Positions 1 to 10,376 are shown, numbered from the stretch's first letter. The stretch is 64,000 nucleotides of DNA from an uncultured Curvibacter sp. (GCA_903828535.1 CAIKMN010000027.1:1-64000), one strand, 5' to 3'. Notes: generated from the sequence alone by a model not told the origin. Translations and numbers: made by a program.

Positions 1-68
1 GGACCGTGAAACGACTCAGCGCCGATGATAGTGCGGATTCCCGTGTGAAAGTAGGTCATCGTCAGGCT
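1..68 (+). rRNA. rrf: 5S ribosomal RNA, 3' part
   Basis: The first 68 bases read as the 3' portion of a betaproteobacterial 5S rRNA. The GGACCGTGAAACGACTC segment leads into the closing strand GTCAGGC, which would pair with the missing 5' end GCCTGAC. About 45 to 50 bases of the 5' end lie outside the window. The rest of the rRNA operon (16S, 23S) is presumably upstream, so the window begins at the tail of an rrn operon. The exact 3' end is uncertain by one or two bases. Confidence 0.9.
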
Positions 69-84
69 CTTACAGCACCCCACA

Positions 85-120
85 CCCCCTAGCCCATAAA
101 GCTAGGGGGTTTGGTTTTTT
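85..120 (+). terminator. rRNA operon terminator
   Basis: Bases 85-93 (CCCCCTAGC) pair perfectly with 101-109 (GCTAGGGGG) around a seven-base loop. The 3' arm is followed by a T-rich tail reaching 120. This is a strong factor-independent terminator directly after the 5S gene and isolates the rRNA operon from argB. Confidence 0.9.
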
Positions 121-185
121 GGGGTTTCAAATCAGCTCGGGCCTCAGGCACAATAGCCATTTTGAAATTTGTGTCTCTCAATTAC

Positions 186-1073
186 ATGACATCCACCGCA
201 CTCACATCAGGCGACCAGGCCGACATCTTGGCGCAAGCACTCCCTTTCATCCGAAAATATCAAGGGAAAACCTTGCTCATCAAATACGGCGGCAATGCCA
301 TGACCGACCCGCAACTGCAGAAGTGCTTTGCAGAAGACGTGGTGATGTTGAAATTATTGGGCATGAATCCAGTGGTGGTGCACGGTGGGGGACCGCAAAT
401 CGAAAACGCCTTGAATCGAATTGGCAAAAAGGGAGAATTCATTCAAGGCATGCGGGTTACAGACGCTGAAACAATGGGTGTGGTGCAGTGGGTTTTGGGC
501 GGTGAAGTTCAGCAAGAAATTGTGGGCCTCATCAACCAGGCCGGCGGTCAAGCCGTGGGTTTGACCGGCAGAGACGGTGGCCTGATCAAATCCCGAAAGC
601 TCAAAATGACCGATGCCCAAGACCCCAGCAAGGAAGTCGACGTGGGCCAAGTGGGTGAGGTCACCGAGGTGAATTCTTCCGTTGTCGTCGCCCTTCAAAA
701 GGCAGGTTTTATTCCTGTCGTCAGCCCGATTGGCTACGGAGAGGCCAACGAAAGTTACAACATCAACGCCGACGTGGTTGCCAGCAAACTGGCCGTCGTC
801 TTGAATGCAGAAAAACTCTTGATGCTGACCAACATCAAGGGGGTGCTCAATAAAGCGGGTGAGTTGCTAACCGAACTCACACCCAAGCAAATCGACGGTT
901 TGATTGCCGATGGCACCCTGACCGGTGGCATGCTGCCCAAAATTGCGGGTGCCTTGAACGCGGCCAACAGTGGCGTCAAGTCGGTCCACATTGTTGACGG
1001 ACGCGTGCCCCATGCCGTCCTGTTAGAAATACTAACAGACCAAGCCATCGGCACGATGATCACGTCACAATAA
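186..1073 (+). CDS. argB: Acetylglutamate kinase
   Basis: This is the second enzyme of arginine biosynthesis; it phosphorylates N-acetyl-L-glutamate with ATP in the cytoplasm. The 295-residue protein shows the amino-acid kinase signature near residue 35 (LIKYGGNAM), the substrate loop [10 protein letters not shown], and the C-terminal [13 protein letters not shown] segment typical of ArgB. The reading frame stays open upstream to 111, but homologues begin near MTSTALTS, so the ATG at 186 is preferred. No other arg gene is nearby. It stands alone between the rRNA terminator and the liu region. Confidence 0.95.
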   Translation: MTSTALTSGDQADILAQALPFIRKYQGKTLLIKYGGNAMTDPQLQKCFAEDVVMLKLLGMNPVVVHGGGPQIENALNRIGKKGEFIQGMRVTDAETMGVVQWVLGGEVQQEIVGLINQAGGQAVGLTGRDGGLIKSRKLKMTDAQDPSKEVDVGQVGEVTEVNSSVVVALQKAGFIPVVSPIGYGEANESYNINADVVASKLAVVLNAEKLLMLTNIKGVLNKAGELLTELTPKQIDGLIADGTLTGGMLPKIAGALNAANSGVKSVHIVDGRVPHAVLLEILTDQAIGTMITSQ

Positions 1074-1202
1074 AGGACAGTGAAAAGAATTACTGGGGTT
1101 GATTCGGGTCCTGCAGCGTCGCTATGAAGTCAATTCCAAAGGTAATTCCCAATAGGATGTGACTCAGAGTTGCCGATAATGGACTTCAATTTAAGGAGTC
1201 CC

Positions 1203-2066
1203 ATGAAACTGATTCGCTATGGCAAAGTTGGTAAAGAAAAACCAGGTCTTATAGATCCTGAGGGGATTTTTCGAGACCTGAGCGCCCTGTTGCCGGACAT
1301 CGGCCCCGATCAACTCAGCGAGGCCACTTTGAAGAAACTGGCCCGACTCAACCCCGAACAACTCCCCCGCGTGAAGGGCCGTCCTCGTTTGGGTTGTCCT
1401 GTTGCCAAGATCGGTAAATTCGTCGCCATCGGCTTGAACTACGCCGACCATGCGGCCGAGGCTGGCATGCCACTGCCCAAAGAGCCCGTGGTTTTCATGA
1501 AAGCCACCTCGTGCATCGGTGGCCCAAACGATCCCGTGATGTTGCCCAAGGGGTCGACCAAAACCGACTGGGAAGTAGAGCTCGGGATCGTCATCGGTCG
1601 GCGTGCGCGCCACGTCACCCAAAAAAACGCCTTCAACCATGTGGCTGGCTATGTGCTCGTCAACGATGTGAGTGAGCGTGAATGGCAGTTGGAGCGCGGC
1701 CCTACTTGGGACAAAGGCAAAGGCTTTGACACCTTCGGCCCCATCGGTCCCTGGTTGGTGACCTGCGACGAAATAGAAAATCCCCACAAACTGGATTTAT
1801 GGCTGGACGTGAATGGTGTACGCCATCAAACCGGCAATACCAAAACCATGATTTTCAACGTGCCGAAAATCATCGCGTACGTCAGCCAAATCATGACCCT
1901 CGAACCTGGTGACGTCATCACCACGGGCACGCCTCCTGGCGTTGGCATGGGCATCAAGAAAAATGGTGTGCCAGCGCCTGTTTTCTTAAAGAAGGGCGAT
2001 GTCATGACGCTGGGCATTACCGGTTTGGGTGAACAACGCCAAGAAGTTGTGCCCTTCAAACTATAA
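1203..2066 (+). CDS. Fumarylacetoacetate hydrolase family protein
   Basis: A 287-residue member of the FAH superfamily (COG0179), whose members are metal-dependent enzymes that cleave or isomerise beta-keto acids, for example ureidoglycolate lyase or hydroxyhepta-dienedioate isomerase. The family motifs GLNYADHA, the metal-site [10 protein letters not shown] (metal-binding E-x-E) and [11 protein letters not shown] are present. The ATG at 1203 follows a good ribosome site (AAGGAG at 1194-1199), so the open frame up to 1170 is not used. Only 14 bases separate it from liuB, so it is probably co-transcribed with the leucine pathway. The exact substrate cannot be read from the sequence. Confidence 0.88.
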   Translation: MKLIRYGKVGKEKPGLIDPEGIFRDLSALLPDIGPDQLSEATLKKLARLNPEQLPRVKGRPRLGCPVAKIGKFVAIGLNYADHAAEAGMPLPKEPVVFMKATSCIGGPNDPVMLPKGSTKTDWEVELGIVIGRRARHVTQKNAFNHVAGYVLVNDVSEREWQLERGPTWDKGKGFDTFGPIGPWLVTCDEIENPHKLDLWLDVNGVRHQTGNTKTMIFNVPKIIAYVSQIMTLEPGDVITTGTPPGVGMGIKKNGVPAPVFLKKGDVMTLGITGLGEQRQEVVPFKL

Positions 2067-2080
2067 AAGCCGACACCCCC

Positions 2081-3691
2081 ATGATCCTCGAGAGCCAACT
2101 CAACCCGCGTTCACCAGAATTTCAAACCAACGCGCAGGCCATGCTGGTTGTGGTCGAAGATTTGCGACAACAACTGCTCAAGGTGGAGCAAGGCGGTGGA
2201 GAGGCCGCCCGAGCCAAACACACCGCGCGCGGCAAATTGCTGCCGCGTGAACGCGTTAACCGGTTGCTCGATCCCGGCACGCCTTTCCTGGAACTCAGTC
2301 CCTTGGCCGCGTTGAACATGTACGGCAACGATGCACCCTCGGCGGGCGTGATCACCGGCGTGGGTCGGGTGAAGGGCGTGGACTGCTTGATCGTCTGCAA
2401 CGACGCCACTGTCAAAGGGGGGACCTACTTTCCGATGACCGTCAAAAAGCATTTGAGGGCTCAGGAAGTGGCGGCTCAAAACCGCTTGCCTTGCATTTAT
2501 TTGGTCGATTCTGGTGGCGCCAATTTGCCCAATCAGGACGAGGTATTTCCTGACCGAGACCATTTCGGGCGCATCTTTTTTAACCAAGCCAATATGAGCG
2601 CCCAAGGCATTCCCCAGCTGGCGGTGGTCATGGGCAGTTGTACCGCAGGCGGTGCTTACATGCCCGCCATGAGCGATGAAACCATCATCGTCAAAAACCA
2701 GGGCACCATCTTTTTGGGAGGACCACCCTTGGTCAAAGCCGCGACCGGTGAGGTGGTTTCGGCCGAAGATCTGGGCGGTGGCGATGTCCACACACGCCTT
2801 TCTGGCGTGGCCGATCATCTGGCACAAAACGACATGCATGCCTTGGCCCTGGCGCGACAAGCGGTGAGCCATTTCAACCGCCACAAGGCCGATGCTTTGG
2901 GGACCGACCCTTGCAGCGTCTTGCCGCCGCGCTACGCCGCCGAGGAGTTGTACGGCATCGTCCCGGCAGACCCACGCAAGCCTTATGACGTCCACGAAAT
3001 CATTGCCCGCATCGTCGACGACAGCGACTTCGACGAATTTAAAGCCCGTTTTGGCAGCACGTTGGTCACCGGCTTTGCCCGCATCGAGGGCATGCCGGTG
3101 GGCATCATCGCCAACAACGGCATTTTGTTCTCAGACTCGTCCGTCAAAGGGGCGCACTTCATTGAGTTGTGTTGCCAACGCAAAATTCCGCTGGTTTTTC
3201 TGCAAAACATCACTGGCTTCATGGTCGGTCGTAAAGTAGAAAACGAAGGCATCGCGCGCCATGGCGCCAAACTCGTCACGGCCGTGGCCACGGCACAAGT
3301 GCCCAAATTCACGGTCATCATTGGCGGCAGTTTTGGTGCTGGCAACTACGGCATGTGCGGACGCGCCTACAGCCCGCGTTTCTTGTGGATGTGGCCCAAT
3401 GCGCGCATCAGCGTCATGGGTGGCGAGCAAGCTGCCAGCGTCTTGGCGACGGTTCGGCGCGACGGCATTGAAGCCAAAGGCGGTCAATGGAGCGAGGCCG
3501 AAGAATTGGCTTTTAAAACCCCCATTCGCGAGCAAATCGAAGCCCAAGCCCACCCCTATTACGCCAGCGCCCGCTTGTGGGACGACGGCGTCATTGACCC
3601 CGCAGACACCCGCCGCATTTTGGCCTTGGGCTTGTCAGCGGCCCGCAACGCGCCAATTGAAGACACCCGCTTTGGCGTGTTCCGCATGTGA
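2081..3691 (+). CDS. liuB: Methylcrotonoyl-CoA carboxylase, carboxyltransferase (beta) subunit
   Basis: This subunit transfers carboxybiotin to 3-methylcrotonyl-CoA, the third stage of leucine and isovalerate breakdown. At 536 residues the length is normal for MccB. Both crotonase-like halves of a carboxyltransferase are recognisable: an N-terminal half with [14 protein letters not shown] and [11 protein letters not shown], and a C-terminal half with [12 protein letters not shown] and [16 protein letters not shown], the oxyanion-hole region. The partner biotin subunit is liuD, two genes downstream. Propionyl-CoA carboxylase beta subunits are the main alternative, but the liu context decides for MCC. 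Confidence 0.94.
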   Translation: MILESQLNPRSPEFQTNAQAMLVVVEDLRQQLLKVEQGGGEAARAKHTARGKLLPRERVNRLLDPGTPFLELSPLAALNMYGNDAPSAGVITGVGRVKGVDCLIVCNDATVKGGTYFPMTVKKHLRAQEVAAQNRLPCIYLVDSGGANLPNQDEVFPDRDHFGRIFFNQANMSAQGIPQLAVVMGSCTAGGAYMPAMSDETIIVKNQGTIFLGGPPLVKAATGEVVSAEDLGGGDVHTRLSGVADHLAQNDMHALALARQAVSHFNRHKADALGTDPCSVLPPRYAAEELYGIVPADPRKPYDVHEIIARIVDDSDFDEFKARFGSTLVTGFARIEGMPVGIIANNGILFSDSSVKGAHFIELCCQRKIPLVFLQNITGFMVGRKVENEGIARHGAKLVTAVATAQVPKFTVIIGGSFGAGNYGMCGRAYSPRFLWMWPNARISVMGGEQAASVLATVRRDGIEAKGGQWSEAEELAFKTPIREQIEAQAHPYYASARLWDDGVIDPADTRRILALGLSAARNAPIEDTRFGVFRM

Positions 3692-3702
3692 GGGGTCTGG
3701 CC

Positions 3703-4533
3703 ATGTCGAACTTGCCTTCCTTTAAACACCTCTTGCTCGACTGGGAAGTCGTGCCGACCACAGGCATGGGCCAGGTGGCCCGAGTCACCTTGAATCGGCC
3801 CGAGGTTCGCAATGCTTTCAATGAAGAGGTGATTGCTGAACTCAATCAGGTTTTTTTGTATTTAGGTCAGCAAGACGAGGTAAGGGCCATTGTGTTGGCG
3901 GCCAACGGTTCTGCTTTTTGCGCCGGAGCCGACTTGAATTGGATGAAGCGAATGGCGGCTTATTCGCATGCCGAAAATTGGGCTGATGCAGCGAAATTGG
4001 CTGAAATGCTGAAAACGCTTTACACCTGTCCAAAACCCACGGTGGCACAAATTCAGGGCGATGTTTATGCCGGTGGACTGGGCTTGGTTTCGGCTTGCGA
4101 CATCGCCATCAGCGCCGACACCGCGCACTTTTGCGTCAGCGAAGTCAAGATCGGTCTCATGCCTGCCACCATCAGCCCCTATGTCATTCGGGCCATGGGC
4201 GCACGCGCCGCACACCGTTACTTCTTGACGGCCGAACGCTTTAATGCGGTCGAAGCGCACCGCATTGGCTTGGTTCATGAGGCCGTGCCTGCCGAGGTGT
4301 TGACGGTCAAAGTCAACTCATTGGCACAGGCCTTGGCACAAGCGGGCCCGGACGCGGTGCGTGCCACCAAGAAGTTGGTGCAAGACGTGGCCGAGCAAGA
4401 AATCTCAACCGAGTTGGTGAACGCCACCGTGAAAGGCATTGCCGACATCCGGGCCAGTGCACAAGGTCAAGAGGGCGTGCAAGCCTTCCTGCAAAAACGA
4501 TCGCCGAATTGGCTGGGAGAGGCCCGTGTTTAA
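3703..4533 (+). CDS. liuC: Methylglutaconyl-CoA hydratase (enoyl-CoA hydratase family)
   Basis: A crotonase-fold hydratase of 276 residues placed between the two methylcrotonoyl-CoA carboxylase genes, the usual position of the hydratase that turns 3-methylglutaconyl-CoA into HMG-CoA. Visible motifs are the CoA and oxyanion segment FCAGADLNWMKRM and the second oxyanion loop GDVYAGGLGLVSACD. A GTG at 3688 overlaps the liuB stop, but the ATG at 3703 is closer to homologue starts. The 3' end overlaps liuD by eight bases, which suggests translational coupling. Confidence 0.92.
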   Translation: MSNLPSFKHLLLDWEVVPTTGMGQVARVTLNRPEVRNAFNEEVIAELNQVFLYLGQQDEVRAIVLAANGSAFCAGADLNWMKRMAAYSHAENWADAAKLAEMLKTLYTCPKPTVAQIQGDVYAGGLGLVSACDIAISADTAHFCVSEVKIGLMPATISPYVIRAMGARAAHRYFLTAERFNAVEAHRIGLVHEAVPAEVLTVKVNSLAQALAQAGPDAVRATKKLVQDVAEQEISTELVNATVKGIADIRASAQGQEGVQAFLQKRSPNWLGEARV

Positions 4534-6658
4534 GAAAATTCTGATCGCCAATCGGGGCGAAATTGCGTGCCGAGTCGCCGCCACGGCACGGCGCATGGCC
4601 ATCAAAACGGTGGCGGTTTATTCCGATGCAGACGCCAACGCCAAACACGTCATGGCCTGTGATGAATCTGTTTACCTGGGCGCAAGCGCCGTCAATGACA
4701 GTTATTTGCAATGGCAAAAAATCATCGAGGCGGCTTTGGCCACCGGGGCTGAAGCGATCCACCCCGGCTATGGTTTTTTGAGCGAAAACGAGGCTTTTGC
4801 GACGGCCTGCGCACAAGCCGGCCTGGTTTTTATTGGCCCCTCTGCTGCTGCCATCCAGGCCATGGGTTTGAAAGCCGAATCCAAACAACTCATGGAAAAG
4901 GCCGGTGTGCCCTTGGTGCCCGGCTACCACGGGTCCGATCAAAACCCAGAGCGCCTGCAACGCGAAGCCGACCGCATCGGCTATCCGGTTCTCATCAAAG
5001 CCAGTGCGGGTGGCGGTGGCAAGGGCATGCGACGGGTCGAGCAAGCGGCCGACTTCGCATCGGCCTTGGCCTCTTGTCAACGCGAGTCCCTCAACAGCTT
5101 TGGTGACGCCGCGGTGCTGATCGAAAAATACGTGCAACGCCCTCGTCACATCGAGATCCAGGTTTTTGGCGACAGCCAGGGCCAGGTGGTGCACTTGTTT
5201 GAGCGCGATTGCTCGGTGCAACGCCGCCATCAAAAAGTTTTAGAAGAGGCGCCTGCGCCAGGCTTGACCGACAGTTTGCGCCAACAAATGGGCCAGGCCG
5301 CTGTCGCCGCCGCCAAGGCCGTTAACTATGTGGGTGCCGGCACGGTGGAATTCATCGTCGAGCAACAGGGCTACGAGCAACCCGACGCGATGGTGTTTTA
5401 TTTCATGGAAATGAACACCCGTTTGCAGGTCGAGCACCCAGTCACGGAGGCCATCACGGGCTTGGACTTGGTCGAGTGGCAGTTGCGTGTGGCCTCTGGC
5501 GAGCCCTTGCCTTTGTCACAGGACCAGCTTCGAATTCACGGCCACGCCATTGAAGCGCGGATTTGCGCCGAATCCCCCGACAAAGATTTTTTGCCCGCCA
5601 CCGGAACCTTGCACGTTTACCGCAAACCGTCTGCAACCGCGTTTGAACGCGGCGCGGTGCGGGTCGACGACGGCGTTCGCGAAGGCGACGTCATCAGTCC
5701 CTTTTACGACTCGATGGTTGCCAAACTGATCGTCCACGGTGCCAATCGGGCCGAGGCTTTGGCGCGTTTGGACGCGGCCTTGGCGCAAACCCACATTGTG
5801 GGCGTCAACAACAACGTGGCCTTCCTGCGGCACGTGGTGAAAAGCCCCGCTTTCGCCCAAGCCCAGTTGGACACGGCCTTGATTGAGCGCGAGAAAGACA
5901 AGCTCTTCCACCAAACGCCACTGCCACTGCAATGGACGGTCGCCGCCGCCGTGGCGGCGCTTTTGCGAGCCGAGCAAAGTCAAGTCAGCGTCGATCCCTT
6001 TAGCCAACGAGATGGCTGGCGCCTCAGTGGTAAAACAAGCCGAACCTTCGATTTTGAAGTGGATGGCCAAGCGCTCATTGCGACTTTGCAGGGCGTTAAC
6101 CGACAAGCGCCTGGCCAAGGACAAACCTTGACCATTCACCTCCAGCAAGCCGAAGAACAAAACAAAGAAATAAATATAAACAAAGGCCAAGCACCCCGGC
6201 AGGCCCCATGGATCGAGGTCGTCCTGTCCTGGATGCATCCGAATGGGGCCCCACACCACCGCGGTGAATTCGACTTGACCTTGGGCCCTTCAAAGCGCAC
6301 ATGCCGCGTTGATGTCTTGGGTCAGCCGGGCCGATCAATGTCAGTGGATTTATTCGTTTTCACCGACGTCGGCTCGGCACAGATCAAGTACATCGATCCC
6401 TTATTACAAGCAGGACAAGACACGCTTGAGAGTGGGGGACGTTTGACCGCGCCCATGCCGGGCAAGGTCATTTCGATCGCCGTGACGGCAGGCGAAGCGG
6501 TCAAAAAAGGCCAGCTGTTGGCCATCTTGGAGGCCATGAAAATGGAGCACAATTTAAACGCGCCCGCCGATGGCGTGGTGACCGAAGTGCTTTACGTCGC
6601 CGGCGATCAAGTCAGCGAAGGCGTCGAGTTGTTGAAGCTGCAAACAGCCGCCGCTTGA
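4526..6658 (+). CDS. liuD: Methylcrotonoyl-CoA carboxylase, biotin carboxylase/biotin carrier (alpha) subunit
   Basis: A 710-residue biotin-dependent subunit with the biotin carboxylase domain first (FKKILIANRGEIACRV at the start, then ASAGGGGKGMRRV and MEMNTRLQVEHPVTE), a linker domain, and a C-terminal biotinyl carrier with the EAMKMEH biotinylation motif near residue 668. The start is taken as the GTG at 4526, which lies inside the liuC stop region behind a purine-rich GGGAGAGG; this gives the family-standard N terminus. The AT-rich stretch near 6160-6185 encodes an EQNKEININK linker before the carrier. Confidence 0.94.
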   Translation: MFKKILIANRGEIACRVAATARRMAIKTVAVYSDADANAKHVMACDESVYLGASAVNDSYLQWQKIIEAALATGAEAIHPGYGFLSENEAFATACAQAGLVFIGPSAAAIQAMGLKAESKQLMEKAGVPLVPGYHGSDQNPERLQREADRIGYPVLIKASAGGGGKGMRRVEQAADFASALASCQRESLNSFGDAAVLIEKYVQRPRHIEIQVFGDSQGQVVHLFERDCSVQRRHQKVLEEAPAPGLTDSLRQQMGQAAVAAAKAVNYVGAGTVEFIVEQQGYEQPDAMVFYFMEMNTRLQVEHPVTEAITGLDLVEWQLRVASGEPLPLSQDQLRIHGHAIEARICAESPDKDFLPATGTLHVYRKPSATAFERGAVRVDDGVREGDVISPFYDSMVAKLIVHGANRAEALARLDAALAQTHIVGVNNNVAFLRHVVKSPAFAQAQLDTALIEREKDKLFHQTPLPLQWTVAAAVAALLRAEQSQVSVDPFSQRDGWRLSGKTSRTFDFEVDGQALIATLQGVNRQAPGQGQTLTIHLQQAEEQNKEININKGQAPRQAPWIEVVLSWMHPNGAPHHRGEFDLTLGPSKRTCRVDVLGQPGRSMSVDLFVFTDVGSAQIKYIDPLLQAGQDTLESGGRLTAPMPGKVISIAVTAGEAVKKGQLLAILEAMKMEHNLNAPADGVVTEVLYVAGDQVSEGVELLKLQTAAA

Positions 6659-6668
6659 CCCCAGCCGC

Positions 6669-7592
6669 ATGACCCCTGCCATGAACCGCTATCCTGCCTT
6701 CGTTAAATTGGTTGAAGTGGGCCCCCGCGATGGCCTGCAAAACGAAAAGTCCTTGGTGCCTGCCAGCGTGAAAGTCGGGCTCATCGAACGCTTGCAGACC
6801 GCCGGCTTGAAGCACCTTGAGGTCACCAGTTTTGTCAGCCCCAAGTGGGTCCCGCAAATGGCCGACAACACTGAAGTCATGTCGGCCTTGACGCGCCGGC
6901 CTGACGTGGTGTATTCGGTGCTCACCCCAAACTTGCAAGGCTTCGAGGCGGCCCTAAAAACGAAGCCCAACGAGATCGTGGTATTTGGATCTGCCTCCGA
7001 GGCGTTTAGTCAAAAGAACATCAACTGCGGTGTGGCTGAAAGCATGGACCGTTTTGCGCCGGTGGTCCATGCGGCTTTGGCGGAGGGTATCCGTGTGCGA
7101 GGGGTCATTTCCTGCTGCGTCGGCTGTCCTTATGAGGGCGACATCGCCCCGGAGCGAGTGGCTTGGGTGGCGCAAGCCATGAGGAACATGGGGGTGCAGC
7201 ATTTGGGCATTGCGGACACCATTGGTGTGGGGACGCCGCTCAAAATTCAGCGGGCGATGGGCGCAGCTTTGACGCACTTTGCGCTTGCTGATGTGTCGGG
7301 GCATTTCCACGACACCTACGGTCAAGCCTTGTCCAATACCCTGGCGGCCCTGGAAATGGGCATTCAGCAATTTGACACCGCCGTCGGTGGTTTGGGCGGC
7401 TGCCCTTATGCAAAAGGAGCCACCGGCAATGTAGCCACTGAAGACGTGGTTTACTTATTGCAAGGCATGGGCATCGACACCGGCGTCAACCTAGAGGCTT
7501 TGATCCACGCGGGCGCTTACATTGGCGCGCACCTGAATCGACCCACTGGTTCGCGCGTGGCGCGGGCTTTGTTGGCCAAACGCGAACATTGA
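6669..7592 (+). CDS. liuE: Hydroxymethylglutaryl-CoA lyase
   Basis: This enzyme cleaves HMG-CoA to acetoacetate and acetyl-CoA, the last step of leucine degradation. The TIM-barrel lyase of 307 residues shows VEVGPRDGLQNE (metal and substrate site), VTSFVSPKWVPQMAD, and the C-terminal signature GLGGCPYAKGATGN carrying the catalytic cysteine. Translation could begin at 6669 or at the ATG at 6681, which matches homologues slightly better. It lies ten bases after liuD. Isovaleryl-CoA dehydrogenase (liuA) and the usual liuR regulator are not in the window. Confidence 0.94.
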   Translation: MTPAMNRYPAFVKLVEVGPRDGLQNEKSLVPASVKVGLIERLQTAGLKHLEVTSFVSPKWVPQMADNTEVMSALTRRPDVVYSVLTPNLQGFEAALKTKPNEIVVFGSASEAFSQKNINCGVAESMDRFAPVVHAALAEGIRVRGVISCCVGCPYEGDIAPERVAWVAQAMRNMGVQHLGIADTIGVGTPLKIQRAMGAALTHFALADVSGHFHDTYGQALSNTLAALEMGIQQFDTAVGGLGGCPYAKGATGNVATEDVVYLLQGMGIDTGVNLEALIHAGAYIGAHLNRPTGSRVARALLAKREH

Positions 7593-7617
7593 AATAGACA
7601 CCATAAAGTAACGCAGC

Positions 7618-7866
7618 ATGTGGCTCAACGGCGAACCAAAGAAAATCAAAGAACTCAAGGCCCGCGCAGAAATCGCGTTGGCCACGCCAGCAAACGTGCC
7701 TTCGCCTTGCGTGTCGGTGTGCGTCATGCACGCCAAAACCGGTTTTTGCCAAGGCTGCTGGCGAACCATTTCTGAAATTGCCGGCTGGTCCGGTTCAGGC
7801 GACGCCAGCAAGCGCCAAGTCTGGCAACACATTCTTCTGCGACTTCAACCCTTACAAAAAACATGA
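7618..7866 (+). CDS. DUF1289 domain small cysteine-rich protein
   Basis: An 82-residue protein with the DUF1289 pattern: SPCVSVCVMHAKTGFCQGCWRT holds four cysteines in a C-x3-C-x(8)-C-x2-C spacing, followed by EIAGWSGSG. These cysteines may bind metal or an Fe-S cluster, but the function is not established for the family. The gene begins 25 bases after liuE and its stop overlaps the next start (ATGA at 7863-7866), so it appears translationally coupled to the isomerase. Confidence 0.85.
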   Translation: MWLNGEPKKIKELKARAEIALATPANVPSPCVSVCVMHAKTGFCQGCWRTISEIAGWSGSGDASKRQVWQHILLRLQPLQKT

Positions 7867-8501
7867 AACAGATCGACTTTTATTTGGACTTCATTTCCCC
7901 CTTTGCTTACCTTGCTTTGATGCGGTTGCCTGAAGAACTTGAGGGCCTCAGCTACCTGGTTCAGCACAAGCCGTTTGTCTTGGGCGCCGTTTTGAAAACC
8001 CATCAAAATCCAGGGCCAGCTGGCATTCCGCCTAAACGCGATTGGACCTACCGACACTGTGCTTGGTTGGGCCAGACTTTGGGAATTCCATTTCAGATGC
8101 CTGCACAGCACCCCTTCAACCCGATTGGCCTCATGCGGTTGGCCTTGGCCACTTCGAACGACGGCAGCATCAACCGCCATGTGGCCACAACCCTTTTTCA
8201 GCACGTTTTTGTGGGGGGGGCAGATGCCAATGAAGCGGACCGTTTGACCGGCCTTCAAGCCAAGCTCAACCTCCATCATTCACCACAAGACGAAGCCGTC
8301 AAAGCCATGCTGCGTCAGAACACAGAAATGGCACAAAAGGCGGGGGTCTTTGGCGCGCCCGCTTTTGTGGTCGATGGCAAGGTGTTTTGGGGCTTTGACA
8401 GCCTGCCGATGCTGGCAGCCTATCTGCGCGGGGAACCTTGGTTTGAGGCCCATTGGAACGATCCCGCGGGCATTCAGGATGGCTTGAAGCCAGTGGCCTG
8501 A
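7863..8501 (+). CDS. 2-hydroxychromene-2-carboxylate isomerase family (DsbA-like fold)
   Basis: A 212-residue kappa-class glutathione-transferase-like protein. The N terminus QIDFYLDFISPFAYLA and the C-terminal GVFGAPAFVVDGKVFWG are typical of the HCCA isomerase/DsbA superfamily. The serine in ISPFAY occupies the place of the DsbA CxxC motif, as in true HCCA isomerases. The family uses glutathione to isomerise aromatic ring-cleavage products, although many members have no proven substrate. It is the last gene of the liu run and is followed by a terminator. Confidence 0.88.
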   Translation: MKQIDFYLDFISPFAYLALMRLPEELEGLSYLVQHKPFVLGAVLKTHQNPGPAGIPPKRDWTYRHCAWLGQTLGIPFQMPAQHPFNPIGLMRLALATSNDGSINRHVATTLFQHVFVGGADANEADRLTGLQAKLNLHHSPQDEAVKAMLRQNTEMAQKAGVFGAPAFVVDGKVFWGFDSLPMLAAYLRGEPWFEAHWNDPAGIQDGLKPVA

Positions 8502-8524
8502 GCCTTTATACTTCTAGGTCGAAA

Positions 8525-8550
8525 AAAAAGCCACCGGAGGGTGGCTTTTT
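8525..8550. terminator. Bidirectional terminator
   Basis: AAAAAGCCACC (8525-8535) pairs perfectly with GGTGGCTTTTT (8540-8550) around a GGAG loop, giving a U-tract on both strands. It sits between two converging genes, the isomerase on the plus strand and actP on the minus strand, and can end both transcripts. Confidence 0.92.
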
Positions 8551-8573
8551 TAGGGTCTCAAGCAACCAGTGGA

Positions 8574-10376
8574 TCAGTGACCCGAGGCACCTGAGGCACC
8601 CAAGCCAGTTTCCGAACGCACTTGTTGTGCGGCGAAGGCGGCACGTTCATTCTCAGCCTGGCCACTGCGGTCCAAGACAGAGAACAACCACACACCGACG
8701 AAACCGATGGTCATCGAGAACAGGGCGGGTGAAGAGTAGGGGAACCAAGCCGAGCCCTTGGGGTTGCCCAAGGTGGCTTCCCACACTGCGGGAGACACCA
8801 CGGTCAAGGCGACAGAAGAGATCAGGCCCAAGAAGCCACCAATCACAGCGCCCTTCGTCGTGCAGTCTTTCCACAACACCGACATGAACAGTACAGGGAA
8901 GTTGGCAGAAGCGGCAATGGCAAAGGCCAAAGCCACCATGAAGGCAATGTTTTGCTTCTCAAAAGCCAAGCCCAACACCACCGCCAGCACCCCCAAGCAA
9001 ACGGTCGTGATGCGTGACACGCGCAATTCTGAAGCGCTGTCTGCTTTGCCGTTCTTGAACAAGGTGGCATACAGGTCATGCGACACCGCCGAGGCGCCGG
9101 ACAAGGTCAAACCAGCCACCACAGCCAAAATGGTCGCGAAGGCCACGGCCGAGATGAATCCGTAGAACACATCGCCGCCGACGATTTTAGCCACCAAGAC
9201 AGCCGCCATGTTGGCACCCCCACCCTTGATTTGGGAAGCCATTTCAGGGTTGGTCGTGACCAAGGTAATGGCACCGAAACCGATGATGAAGATCAGGATG
9301 TAGAAGTAGCCAATCCAAGTGGTCGCCCACAGCACGGATTTACGGGCTTCTTTGGCATCAGGCACCGTGAAGAAGCGCATCAAAATGTGGGGCAAGCCAG
9401 CCGTACCGAACATCAAAGCCATGCCGAAAGAAATGGCCGAGATGGGGTCTTTCAAGAAGCCGCCAGGGCCCATGATGGCGCGGCCGATCTTGGCAGGGTC
9501 CATGGCGTTGGCTTTGGCCAAAGCGGCTGCGGCGGCGTCAGTGGCTTCTGGCGTGGTGGCCGCGGCGCTGGCCGTTGTGGCGGCTGCAATGGCGGCGGTC
9601 TTGGCGGTTTCGGCAGCGGTGGTTTTGATGTCCACTGCGGCTGAGAACAGCGCTTCAGGGCTGAAGCCATAACGCGACAACACCATGAAGGCCATGAACG
9701 TCACGCCACCCAGCAACATGCAAGCCTTGATAATTTGCACCCAAGTGGTCGCGGTCATGCCACCAAACAGCACATAAACCATCATCAACACACCGACGAT
9801 GGCCACGGCGTAACCGTAGTCCAAACCGAACAGCAATTTGATCAATTGGCCTGCACCCACCATTTGAGCAATCAAATAGAAAGCCACCACGATCAAGGTG
9901 CCTGATGCTGCAAAGGCGCGGATCGGACCGGGTTGAAAGCGATAACCCGCGACGTCAGCGAAGGTGTATTTGCCGAGGTTGCGCAGGCGCTCTGCCATCA
10001 AGAAAGTGATGAGTGGCCAGCCCACCAAGAAGCCAATGGAGTAGATCAGGCCGTCATAGCCAGAACCCATGACCATGGCCGAAATGCCCAAGAACGAGGC
10101 AGCCGACATGTAGTCACCTGCAATCGCCAAGCCATTTTGGAAACCGGTAATGCCGCCGCCGGCGGTATAAAACGAAGCTGCTGAAGTGGTTTTCTTGGCA
10201 GCCCACTTGGTGATCCACAAAGTCGCCAAGACAAAAATACCGAACATGACAATCGCAGTCCAGTTGGTCTCTTGTTTGGTCGTTTGGCCCATGTCGCCGC
10301 CTGCTGCAAAAGCAGCACCGGCGAACAAACTGAGCGCAGTGACAATAAATGCCAAGTTTAGAGAGTTCTTTTTCAT
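8574..10376 (-). CDS. actP: Cation/acetate symporter
   Basis: A sodium:solute symporter family permease of 600 residues that takes up acetate and related short carboxylates. The protein starts with a cleavable-looking hydrophobic segment ([17 protein letters not shown]), as ActP does, followed by about 13 membrane spans. [18 protein letters not shown] is the characteristic first-core-helix sodium-site segment. It is longer than the roughly 550-residue E. coli protein because of an Ala/Thr-rich insertion near residues 245-300. The start ATG overlaps the stop of the upstream DUF485 gene by four bases. Confidence 0.94.
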   Translation of the reverse strand: MKKNSLNLAFIVTALSLFAGAAFAAGGDMGQTTKQETNWTAIVMFGIFVLATLWITKWAAKKTTSAASFYTAGGGITGFQNGLAIAGDYMSAASFLGISAMVMGSGYDGLIYSIGFLVGWPLITFLMAERLRNLGKYTFADVAGYRFQPGPIRAFAASGTLIVVAFYLIAQMVGAGQLIKLLFGLDYGYAVAIVGVLMMVYVLFGGMTATTWVQIIKACMLLGGVTFMAFMVLSRYGFSPEALFSAAVDIKTTAAETAKTAAIAAATTASAAATTPEATDAAAAALAKANAMDPAKIGRAIMGPGGFLKDPISAISFGMALMFGTAGLPHILMRFFTVPDAKEARKSVLWATTWIGYFYILIFIIGFGAITLVTTNPEMASQIKGGGANMAAVLVAKIVGGDVFYGFISAVAFATILAVVAGLTLSGASAVSHDLYATLFKNGKADSASELRVSRITTVCLGVLAVVLGLAFEKQNIAFMVALAFAIAASANFPVLFMSVLWKDCTTKGAVIGGFLGLISSVALTVVSPAVWEATLGNPKGSAWFPYSSPALFSMTIGFVGVWLFSVLDRSGQAENERAAFAAQQVRSETGLGASGASGH

